Shown: positions 1-5,264 of the stretch, piece after piece
Numbering within the stretch: the first letter of the stretch is position 1
How the letters are laid out: the number at the start of each line of letters is the position of its first letter
Assembly: GCA_003694905.1 (NCBI GenBank)
Contig: RFJM01000521.1
Location: 1 to 5,264, forward strand
Direction: 5' to 3'
Length of the DNA stretch: 5,264 nt
Source of the DNA: Caldilineae bacterium
GTDB taxonomy: Bacteria > Chloroflexota > Anaerolineae > J102
Notes under the pieces: generated by a model
The model's input: the letters and a program-made list of their open reading frames with translations, nothing else
Databases searched by the model: none
What the model was told of the DNA's origin: nothing
Made by a program: the position numbers and the translations under genes

Positions 1-96
1 GAGATCAAGGCGCGGATGAAGGCGGAGGCGGAACGGCGCAAGGCGGAAGAAGAAGCTGCGCGCAAGGCCCGCGCCCGCGGGGAAAAGGTCGACTGA
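1..96 (+). CDS. 3' end of an unidentified gene with a charged Lys/Arg/Glu/Ala-rich C-terminal tail (partial)
   Basis: Frame 1 is open from the window edge to a TGA at 94-96, giving the last 31 residues of a protein that begins outside the window. The visible part is almost entirely Glu, Lys, Arg and Ala (7 E, 5 K, 6 R, 8 A) and ends in K-V-D. Such composition would form a long charged helix or coiled-coil tail. An intrinsic terminator about 30 bases downstream supports this being the true end of a transcribed gene, convergent with polA. The family cannot be named from the tail. Charged tails like this occur on many unrelated proteins, for example membrane-protein insertases, ribosome-associated proteins and cell-division proteins. 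Confidence 0.7.
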   Translation, partial: EIKARMKAEAERRKAEEEAARKARARGEKVD

Positions 97-127
97 CCCA
101 ACCCTCTCCCCACGACCACGAAGGCAT

Positions 128-160
128 AAGGCAGGAACCGCGGTTCCTGCCTTTTCTTTT
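128..160 (+). terminator. Rho-independent terminator, perfect palindrome plus T tract
   Basis: Positions 128-153 form a perfect 26-base palindrome (AAGGCAGGAAC, CGCG, GTTCCTGCCTT), that is an 11-bp stem with a 4-base loop. It is followed on the plus strand by TTTTCTTTT (152-160). This is a textbook intrinsic terminator for the gene ending at 96. On the minus strand the hairpin is followed by only a weak T-poor stretch (ATGCCTTCG), so it would be at best a partial terminator for the convergent polA, whose stop codon lies 59 bases away. No other terminator for polA is visible. Confidence 0.9.
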
Positions 161-212
161 GGGTGCCGAATATCGTCACGACGAGCAGATTGCAGTTGAG
201 CTCGCGACGCCC

Positions 213-2966
213 TCACTCCCTCCAGGGCTGCAGGTCGTACCAGTCGCGTCCGTACTCCGGCTCTGCCTTCAGCGGCGCCTTTAACTCGTAGGCCGACTCC
301 ATGGTGGAGACCACCAGCGGCACGACTTCCGGCATCTCCTCCTCCGGCACCTGCAGCACGATCTCATCGTGGACCTGGAGGATCATGCGGGCTGCATAGC
401 CCCGCTCGCGGATGCGGCGGTGCAAGGCGACCAGGGCCAGCTTGAGGATGTCGGCTGCCGTGCCCTGGATGGGATGATTGACCGCCGCGCGTTCCGCTGC
501 GGCCCGCGCCTGCTGTGAACCGGGCGCGGTCGTTTGTAGCACCGGGAAGTAACGGCGTCGGCCCAACAGGGTCTCCACATAGCCCTGTTTCCTGGCCAGG
601 GCAATCGTCTCGTCCAGATAGCGCCTGACGCCGGGATAGGTATTGAAATAGGTGCGCATGAAATGACGCGCTTCGTCCATGCTCAGATTGGTGCGGCTGG
701 AGAGACCGTAGGCACTGACCCCATACGAGGTCGCGAAGTTCATCATTTTGGCCACGGCCCGTTGCTCCGGGGTGACCGCCTCCAGGGGGATGCCGTACAC
801 CTGGCTGGCCGTAGCCGCGTGGATATCCAGCCCCGCGGCGAAATTCGCCAACATGGTCTCGTCGCCCGAGATGTGGGCCAGGATGCGGAGTTCCACCTGC
901 GAATAATCGACGGCCAGAAGGTAATGGCCGGGCGGCGCCACGAAGGCCTTGCGCACCCGGCGTCCCAACTCGCTGCGTACCGGAATATTCTGCAGGTTGG
1001 GGTTGTTGGAGGAGATGCGGCCGGTCTCCGCGCCGGTTTGGTCGAAGGAAGTGTGCAGGCGTCCCGTCTCAGGGTTAATCATACGGGGCAGCGCATCGAC
1101 ATAAGTGCTCTGGAGTTTGGTCAATTGCCGGTACTCCAGTAGCCTGTCGATGACCGGGTGGCGCCCCCGTAGACTCTCCAGCACCGATGCTGCCGTCGAG
1201 TAATGGCCGCTCTTCGTCTTCTTGAGGCCGGCCGTGGGCAGGCCCAGGCTGCCGAACAGCGCATCCGATAGCTGCTGGGTAGAGTTGAGATTGAAGCGAT
1301 AGCCCACATCCGCATAGATCTCTTCTGCCAGCGTATCCAGACGCTGGCTCAGCTCTTTGCTCATCTCGGCCAGATATCCGGCATCCAGCAGCACACCGGT
1401 CATCTCCATATCGGCCAGCACGGGAAGCAGGGGCATCTCCAGCTCCCAGAAGAGATGATCCACCTCTTTCTCCTTGAGCTCGGGCAAGATCTGTTCTGCC
1501 AGGCGCCACGTCATGTCCACATCGGCGGCCGCGTAGTCTGTCACGACATCGATGGATACTTGATCCATGGTGATCTGATTCCTACCCTTGCCGATGAGTT
1601 CGTCGATGGGGGTCATTTCGATGCCCAGGCGGTTGAAGGCTAACGCCTTGAGACCCAGGCTGCGGCTGGCAGGATCCAACAGGAACTCGCCGACCATGGT
1701 GTCGATGAACTGGCCCTGCACCGGCAGACCGTGGCGGCGACAGACGATCAGGTCGTACTTGGCATTGTGAGCCAGCTTCTCCTTGTCCGGGTCGTTCAGG
1801 ATGGGGCCGAGCTGCTGCTGCACCAGTTCCAGCGGCAATTGTGTGCCGTCGGCGTGACCGACGGGAATGTACACATTCTTATCGGTCCCCGGGCCCCAGC
1901 CGATGGCCAACCCCACCAGCCGCGCCTGGTGCTCGTCGGTGCTGGTGGTCTCGACATCGAAACAGATGCGCGGCCGGGACGCGAGGGTGGTCGCCAGCTG
2001 CGTCAAGTCTTCGGGTGTGGTGATGGCGCGGTAGCCGCGCAGGGTGGGGGGGGCAGGCGCTGCTGTTTCGGCAAATAGGGCAAGCTGATCGCCGCGCCTG
2101 GAAGCCGGCTGTTCGGGCAAACGCGGGATCAGGCTGCGGAACTCCAGTTCGGAGAGAAGCTTGAGCACGCGCTGGCGGTCGAAATCATGGACCACACAGG
2201 CGTCCAGATCGAGGACGATGCCCGGCACGTCTACGATGGTGCCCAGGGCCCGCGACAGATAGGCCTCATCTCGATGTTCCAGCAATGCCTTACGGGCGCG
2301 AGGAGGGGTCACATCGTCGATGTGCCGGTAGATGTTGTCCAGATCGCCCCATTGTAAAAGGAGTTGTTTGGCACCCTTTTCGCCGATGCCGCGCACGCCG
2401 GGAATGTTGTCAGATTTGTCCCCGACCAGGGCTTTCAGGTCGATGAGCTTGTTGGGTGGCAGGCCGTAGCGCTCGATGACTTTCTCGGGGGTGTAGATGA
2501 TGGTGTCGGAGAATCTGCGGCCCGAGGTTAGCACCCAGATCTTATCGTCCACCACCTGCAGCAGATCGCGATCACCCGTGACGATGAGGCTGGGGATGTC
2601 GCGGCGGGCAGCCTGTCTGGCCAGGGTGGCGAGGACGTCATCGGCTTCGTAGCCTTCGGCCGTGAACACGGGGATGTTGAAGGCCTCGATGACTTCCTGG
2701 ATGCGGGTGATCTGGTCGCGCAGTTCATCGGGCATGCGCTCCCGCGTGGCCTTGTACTCCTCGAAATGATCCTGGCGGAAGCTGCGCCCGACGTCGAAGG
2801 CGACGGCGATGTGGGTGGGCTGTTGCTCCCGCAACACATTGAGAAGCATGGAGACAAAGCCATAGGTGGCGTTGGTCAGCTCCCCGCGGCTGGTGGCCAT
2901 GTCGGGCGGCAGGGCAAAGAAGGCGCGGTAGGCGAGGGAGTGGCCGTCTATCAGGACGAGTTTCAT
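213..2966 (-). CDS. polA: DNA polymerase I, full three-domain form with intact proofreading exonuclease
   Basis: This 917-residue protein is DNA polymerase I, which removes RNA primers and fills gaps in lagging-strand synthesis and excision repair in the cytoplasm. Residues 1-285 are the 5'-nuclease: D7, D58, EADD at 107-110, DRD at 132-134, and the helix-hairpin-helix region 181-198 with D183 and D186. A Pro/Ala linker at about 286-310 leads to the 3'-5' exonuclease with all metal ligands: D337 and E339 (Exo I), D405 (Exo II), Y478 and D482 (Exo III). The polymerase domain follows, with TGRISSNNPNLQNIP at 648-662, motif A DYSQVELR at 687-694, O-helix R736, K740, F744 and Y748, QGTAAD at 834-839, and motif C HDE at 866-868. 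Length is normal for the family (about 850-930). The start is placed at the ATG beginning MKLVLIDGHS because family members begin this way. The in-frame extension to 3074 runs into a terminator hairpin. No Shine-Dalgarno sequence precedes the ATG. Identification is certain; the start is very likely. Confidence 0.98.
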   Translation of the reverse strand: MKLVLIDGHSLAYRAFFALPPDMATSRGELTNATYGFVSMLLNVLREQQPTHIAVAFDVGRSFRQDHFEEYKATRERMPDELRDQITRIQEVIEAFNIPVFTAEGYEADDVLATLARQAARRDIPSLIVTGDRDLLQVVDDKIWVLTSGRRFSDTIIYTPEKVIERYGLPPNKLIDLKALVGDKSDNIPGVRGIGEKGAKQLLLQWGDLDNIYRHIDDVTPPRARKALLEHRDEAYLSRALGTIVDVPGIVLDLDACVVHDFDRQRVLKLLSELEFRSLIPRLPEQPASRRGDQLALFAETAAPAPPTLRGYRAITTPEDLTQLATTLASRPRICFDVETTSTDEHQARLVGLAIGWGPGTDKNVYIPVGHADGTQLPLELVQQQLGPILNDPDKEKLAHNAKYDLIVCRRHGLPVQGQFIDTMVGEFLLDPASRSLGLKALAFNRLGIEMTPIDELIGKGRNQITMDQVSIDVVTDYAAADVDMTWRLAEQILPELKEKEVDHLFWELEMPLLPVLADMEMTGVLLDAGYLAEMSKELSQRLDTLAEEIYADVGYRFNLNSTQQLSDALFGSLGLPTAGLKKTKSGHYSTAASVLESLRGRHPVIDRLLEYRQLTKLQSTYVDALPRMINPETGRLHTSFDQTGAETGRISSNNPNLQNIPVRSELGRRVRKAFVAPPGHYLLAVDYSQVELRILAHISGDETMLANFAAGLDIHAATASQVYGIPLEAVTPEQRAVAKMMNFATSYGVSAYGLSSRTNLSMDEARHFMRTYFNTYPGVRRYLDETIALARKQGYVETLLGRRRYFPVLQTTAPGSQQARAAAERAAVNHPIQGTAADILKLALVALHRRIRERGYAARMILQVHDEIVLQVPEEEMPEVVPLVVSTMESAYELKAPLKAEPEYGRDWYDLQPWRE

Positions 2967-3048
2967 GACTAATGCTCGGAAAGGGGGAATGGCAGGAGGA
3001 ACGCGAACGAATGTCCCGCCGCGGAGGGTCCACCGCGGGTGTCTTATG
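2967..3048 (-). promoter_or_regulatory. polA upstream region; no clear promoter or ribosome binding site
   Basis: Because a terminator ends at about 3049 on the minus strand, polA should have its own promoter in these 82 bases. I see no convincing -35/-10 pair and no purine-rich Shine-Dalgarno element before the ATG; the minus-strand bases there are pyrimidine-rich. Two copies of CCGCGG (plus-strand 3018-3023 and about 3032-3037) could pair to form a 6-bp stem near the expected 5' end. polA may use a non-consensus promoter, a leaderless or very short leader start, or terminator read-through. The sequence alone does not decide among these. Confidence 0.3.
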
Positions 3049-3091
3049 AAAAAACCGCCCTGCGCGCGGGTCACCGGCGCCAGGGCGGTTT
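3049..3091 (-). terminator. Rho-independent terminator closing the DEAD-box-like operon
   Basis: Plus-strand arms 3052-3062 (AAACCGCCCTG) and 3081-3091 (CAGGGCGGTTT) are perfect 11-base inverted repeats. The 18-base loop can pair further (GCGC type inner pairs). Read on the minus strand the hairpin runs straight into a T6 run (complement of A 3049-3054), the classic layout of an intrinsic terminator. It lies 33 bases after the stop of the small minus-strand gene and 83 bases before the polA ATG. It therefore separates the two transcription units and argues against any polA start upstream of 2966. On the plus strand the trailing TTTCGTTTC might give weak activity, but no plus-strand gene ends here. 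Confidence 0.9.
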
Positions 3092-3123
3092 CGTTTCAAG
3101 GCGAAAACCGGGTGGCGGAGGAG

Positions 3124-3339
3124 CTACTCGCGCACAACCAGTTTTCCTTCATCTACCAGGGTTTTAACCTGGGGATGTTGCAGGACATCGGTACGAAAAC
3201 GCAGCTTCCGTCCCTTGTCCAGGCGGAGTTCACCTGAGGGGAGGTGAAGAGCGATGTGCCTGTCGCTGGCGTTTTCCAGCCAGATGTACCGGTCGATTTC
3301 CCAGGTCTGTTGCGGTGGGCGACGAAATGGGAAACGCAT
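3124..3339 (-). CDS. Small conserved-looking protein of unknown function, co-transcribed with the DEAD-box-like gene
   Basis: This is a 71-residue soluble protein with no signal peptide or membrane segment. It alternates hydrophobic and charged residues in the manner of a small beta-rich domain. Recognisable blocks are WEIDRYIWLEN, HIALHLPSGELRLDKGRKLR and QVKTLVDEGKLVV, which look structured and not random, but I do not recognise the family. The ATG at 3339 is 20 bases after the stop of the upstream DEAD-box-like gene. A TTG at 3363 would add eight residues and overlap that stop as TTGA, which would allow translational coupling. Neither start has a Shine-Dalgarno sequence. It sits on the same strand as the helicase-like gene and ahead of the shared terminator, so the two are probably one operon. 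That makes an RNA-related or partner role possible, by inference only. Confidence 0.75.
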   Translation of the reverse strand: MRFPFRRPPQQTWEIDRYIWLENASDRHIALHLPSGELRLDKGRKLRFRTDVLQHPQVKTLVDEGKLVVRE

Positions 3340-3359
3340 GGTAGACTGGATGGTTAGTT

Positions 3360-4973
3360 TCAAGCACGCCGAAAGGTGACGATGCGCCCGCGCAGGCGGG
3401 TGCTGGGCACGCGCGTGAGGACGCGGTCGATGTAGTCTTCCTGCACTTCAACAAAGGTGAAACGGTCGCGGATGTCGATGTTGCCCACGGCGCGGCCGGG
3501 GATGTTGGCCTCGTTGGCGATGGCACCCACGATGTCCTTGGGCCGCACGCCGATGTCGTAGCCGGCATCCATGACCAGACGGACATACCCGGCCTCGACC
3601 TCTCGTTCTTCGTCCCGGGGCCTGGCGTTGGGGCGGACCGACTCGCGATAGCGGGGCGTGGCCGCACTCCGGCGGTCGGGCCGCCGGGTGAATATGGTGT
3701 CGGCCTGGGTGTGCTGCACCAGGCTTACGGCCGCAGCCGCGATTTCCGACCAATCGTAACCCTCTTCGGCCAGGTCGTTGAGCAGCAACATGTAGACCTC
3801 GAGGTTGCTACGGGCGATGATGTCGCGCAGGCGTTGCTTGAAGCCTTCGGTGCGCTGGGCGACGATACTGGCCCGTGCCGGGGGCAGTACGGCCTTGATG
3901 CGCTGCGCCATGAAGGTCTCGATCTCTGCCAGCAAGCGTCGCTCGCGTGGGGAGACCAGGGTGAAGTGGGTGCCGTTCTCGTTGACCAGCTTGACCCGGC
4001 TGGCATACACCTCGGCTTCGGGTGCTATGTCGTAGCTGATGGCGTAATCTGTTTCGGCCACCAAGTCCTCCGCTGCACCGTCGGTGAGAACCATGAAGGC
4101 GATATTGCCCTCGCGCCAGTTCCTCAGCACGCTCTCGCGCCGCTCGCTGTCGCTGTTCTTGTTCAACCCCACGGCGGAGTAGCCCAGGGCCTGCAGGTAG
4201 CCGGCCACTTCCGCAGCTTCCGGGCCGCGACCGACATAGATGATGGCGCGTACTACGTTCTCGCCATCCAGCAATTGTGCAAGCACCTCATTCTTATCGT
4301 CGGACGTGACCATCTGGTAGCGATGTTTGATCTGCGGGATGGGCACCTGCGTGGCCTCGCGCCTTAGCACCATGGGTTCGAAGAGGTGCTGTTCGGCCAG
4401 TTCCTGTACGACGTCGTTGAGCTCGCTGGCGAAGATGATGGTCTGGCGATCGGGTGGCATTTGATCCAGCATGCCCTGCAAGATCTCCTGCACCTTGTCG
4501 GAGAAAACCCGTTCCCCGTCCAGCACTGCCACATGCACGTTCTCGAGCGTGAATGATTCACGTTCCAGGTGCTCGTTGATGCGTTTGGCGGTTCCTACTA
4601 CGATGTTCGTCGCCGCGCCCAGGCGCTCGGCTTCGCGCGTCACCGGCTGGCCGCTGTGCAACGGCACAATCTGCAGATCCAGGCCGCTGTTCACCTCGTG
4701 GAAGAACTGGGCGACCTGCACGGCGCGTTCGCCACTATCAACAACTACCACGATCTGCACGCCCTGCACTTCAGGGTCGATCGTTTGCAGGATCGGCAGT
4801 ACATAGGCCGCGGTCCTGCCACTACCATGCGGGGCTTCGGCGACGACATCGCGTCCTGCCAGAAGATGGGGGATGGCGTCAGTTTGGAGTTTGGTCGGTC
4901 GTTCGTAACCCAGCTTCTCTAGCCCCGCTATCAGCTCAGGGTTGAGTCCGAGTTCCGCAAATGTTTGACTCAT
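3360..4973 (-). CDS. DEAD-box-like RNA-binding protein with degenerate ATPase motifs (probable pseudo-helicase), DbpA-type C-terminal domain
   Basis: This 537-residue protein has the layout of DeaD/CsdA/DbpA-type RNA helicases, which remodel structured RNA, often 23S rRNA, during ribosome assembly and in the cold. The Q motif is intact (F5, then GYERPTKLQ at 22-30 with Q30). The catalytic motifs are not. Walker A is GSGRT with R53 for the essential Lys (50-54), motif Ia is DSGERAVQ (79-86), motif Ib is TAKR (128-131), and the DEAD box is DGER (152-155). SAT is ASE (182-184), motif V is TDGAAEDL (297-304), and motif VI near 324-334 lacks the HRIGRTGR arginines. A DeaD-like helical linker (341-425) and an Arg-rich stretch (430-457) lead to a well-preserved DbpA-type RNA-binding domain (about 461-535, with KDIVGAIANEANIP and IGxIDI-like NIDIRDRFTFVEV). 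Start: ATG at 4973 with GAGGT 11 bases upstream. ATP-driven unwinding is unlikely, while RNA binding is likely retained. Fold assignment is strong; loss of activity is inferred from the motifs. Confidence 0.92.
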   Translation of the reverse strand: MSQTFAELGLNPELIAGLEKLGYERPTKLQTDAIPHLLAGRDVVAEAPHGSGRTAAYVLPILQTIDPEVQGVQIVVVVDSGERAVQVAQFFHEVNSGLDLQIVPLHSGQPVTREAERLGAATNIVVGTAKRINEHLERESFTLENVHVAVLDGERVFSDKVQEILQGMLDQMPPDRQTIIFASELNDVVQELAEQHLFEPMVLRREATQVPIPQIKHRYQMVTSDDKNEVLAQLLDGENVVRAIIYVGRGPEAAEVAGYLQALGYSAVGLNKNSDSERRESVLRNWREGNIAFMVLTDGAAEDLVAETDYAISYDIAPEAEVYASRVKLVNENGTHFTLVSPRERRLLAEIETFMAQRIKAVLPPARASIVAQRTEGFKQRLRDIIARSNLEVYMLLLNDLAEEGYDWSEIAAAAVSLVQHTQADTIFTRRPDRRSAATPRYRESVRPNARPRDEEREVEAGYVRLVMDAGYDIGVRPKDIVGAIANEANIPGRAVGNIDIRDRFTFVEVQEDYIDRVLTRVPSTRLRGRIVTFRRA

Positions 4974-4984
4974 GTTTGAAGAAT

Positions 4985-4989
4985 ACCTC
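4985..4989 (-). promoter_or_regulatory. Shine-Dalgarno site for the DEAD-box-like gene
   Basis: On the minus strand GAGGT lies 11 bases before the ATG at 4973. It is the only good anti-SD match among the three minus-strand starts in the window and supports the chosen start. A 5-bp hairpin (4993-5006) ends three bases before it. Confidence 0.7.
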
Positions 4990-4992
4990 GTA

Positions 4993-5006
4993 GAATCACA
5001 GGATTC
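4993..5006 (-). promoter_or_regulatory. Small leader hairpin next to the ribosome binding site
   Basis: On the minus strand, GAATC and GATTC flank a CTGT loop (5-bp stem, 4-base loop), and the downstream foot is three bases from GAGGT. It could modulate ribosome access, but the stem is short and AT-containing, so it would be weak at high temperature. The structure is visible; the regulatory role is inference. Confidence 0.35.
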
Positions 5007-5033
5007 CGGTCACCAATAGTACTCAGCTCCCGG

Positions 5034-5049
5034 GGTGTTGTCCCACACC
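5034..5049 (-). promoter_or_regulatory. Hairpin at the predicted 5' end of the leader
   Basis: On the minus strand, GGTGT and ACACC flank a GGGACA loop (5-bp stem). With the promoter at 5057-5085, transcription should start near 5050, which would put this hairpin at the very 5' end of the mRNA. Terminal hairpins of this kind can protect messages from 5'-end-dependent decay. That role is inferred here. Confidence 0.35.
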
Positions 5050-5056
5050 TCGAAGA

Positions 5057-5085
5057 AGTATAGCACAAATCCGCGAATGTGTGAA
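5057..5085 (-). promoter_or_regulatory. Sigma70-type promoter for the DEAD-box-like gene
   Basis: Read on the minus strand, TTCACA (5085-5080, 5 of 6 to TTGACA) is followed by an exact 17-base spacer and TATACT (5062-5057, 5 of 6 to TATAAT). A TGn extended -10 precedes the -10 hexamer. The predicted transcription start is near 5050, giving a leader of about 76 bases before the ATG at 4973. The region is also locally AT-richer than its surroundings. This is the clearest promoter in the window. Confidence 0.85.
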
Positions 5086-5264
5086 ATCTTGTATCTGGCC
5101 TGGGGCCTGTATCAGTTTGGTGGCTATGGTCTACGGACCGCCGACCGGAAGTCAGCGGCCTTGGGCCTGCGGTCGGACGGCCTACGCCGGCCCGAAAACC
5201 GGCCGATGGAGGAGGGCCTCGGCGCGTAGCACCTGCAGAGACCGAGTTCACTCAGAGGTAAGCC
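5086..5264. other. Intergenic region with no supported gene
   Basis: No coding region on either strand here resembles a protein. Open frames are short, Arg/Gly/Pro-rich by-products of high GC. There are a few GC-rich inverted repeats, for example GCCGG/CCGGC around 5188-5205 with a CCCGAAAA loop, and GGTC/GACC around 5128-5139. None has a T tract that would make it a convincing terminator. The neighbouring gene to the right lies outside the window. Confidence 0.5.

Noticed and set aside
663..1142. 159-codon plus-strand frame antisense to polA
   Set aside because: It is a shadow of the conserved polymerase domain with no ribosome binding site or recognisable motif.
3011..3049. 12-codon plus-strand mini-ORF preceded by AGGAGGA and followed by the 3052-3091 hairpin, resembling a leader peptide and attenuator
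   Set aside because: There is no plus-strand promoter and no downstream plus-strand gene to regulate. The hairpin is better explained as the minus-strand terminator with T6.
2967..3074. 36-residue N-terminal extension of PolA, starting at 3074
   Set aside because: It starts within the loop of a minus-strand terminator and does not match the usual PolA N-terminus, while the ATG at 2966 gives the canonical M-K-L-V-L-I-D-G start.
3711..4367. 218-codon plus-strand frame antisense to the DEAD-box-like gene
   Set aside because: It is antisense to a clearly recognisable protein, shows no domain, and long antisense frames are expected at this GC content.
3360..4973. The DEAD-box-like gene as a decaying pseudogene
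   Set aside because: The frame is uninterrupted over 537 codons, with the fold pattern, Q motif and RNA-binding domain preserved and a strong promoter and SD upstream. This fits a maintained pseudoenzyme better.
5188..5205. GCCGG/CCGGC inverted repeat as a possible terminator of an upstream gene
   Set aside because: The stem is only 5 bp with an 8-base loop and no T tract on either strand, which is common by chance in GC-rich DNA.
4970..5251. 93-codon minus-strand frame overlapping the DEAD-box-like start as ATGA, with a GTG start
   Set aside because: The best promoter in the window lies inside it, so the transcript would begin after its start. The composition is Arg/Gly/Pro/Thr-rich and domain-less, and no ribosome binding site is evident.

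Overview
This is a GC-rich (roughly 60%) bacterial chromosomal window. It has three genes on the minus strand and the tail of one gene on the plus strand. The style of the PolA protein suggests a member of the Chloroflexota (Anaerolineae/Caldilineae-like). That assignment is a judgement from memory of the family, not a computed placement. Nothing in the window looks mobile: no IS, tRNA, CRISPR or phage genes are visible.

Layout from left to right. Positions 1-96 (+) hold the last 31 codons of a gene with a charged Lys/Arg/Glu/Ala tail. It is followed by a perfectly palindromic intrinsic terminator (128-160). Converging on it is polA (213-2966, -), a full-length three-domain DNA polymerase I whose 5'-nuclease, 3'-5' proofreading and polymerase motifs are all intact. 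Upstream of polA is a strong minus-strand intrinsic terminator (3049-3091). It closes a separate two-gene unit: a DEAD-box-like protein (3360-4973, -) and a small protein of unknown family (3124-3339, -). A good sigma70-type promoter (5057-5085), a roughly 76-nt leader with two small hairpins and a GAGGT ribosome binding site precede the DEAD-box-like gene. The rightmost 180 bases hold no gene I can support.

The most interesting item is the DEAD-box-like protein. It has the overall architecture of a DeaD/CsdA/DbpA RNA helicase: an intact Q motif, two RecA-like lobes, a linker and a well-preserved C-terminal DbpA-type RNA-binding domain. Nearly every catalytic motif is altered, however. Walker A reads GSGRT instead of GxGKT, the DEAD box reads DGER, SAT reads ASE, and the arginine-finger motif VI (HRIGRTGR) is unrecognisable and about three residues short. 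The reading frame is open over 537 codons with its own promoter and ribosome binding site. It therefore looks like a maintained pseudo-helicase, an RNA-binding protein on a dead helicase scaffold, and not a decaying gene. It is probably co-transcribed with the small unknown protein, which may be a functional partner. PolA sits next door but appears to be transcriptionally separated by the terminator.
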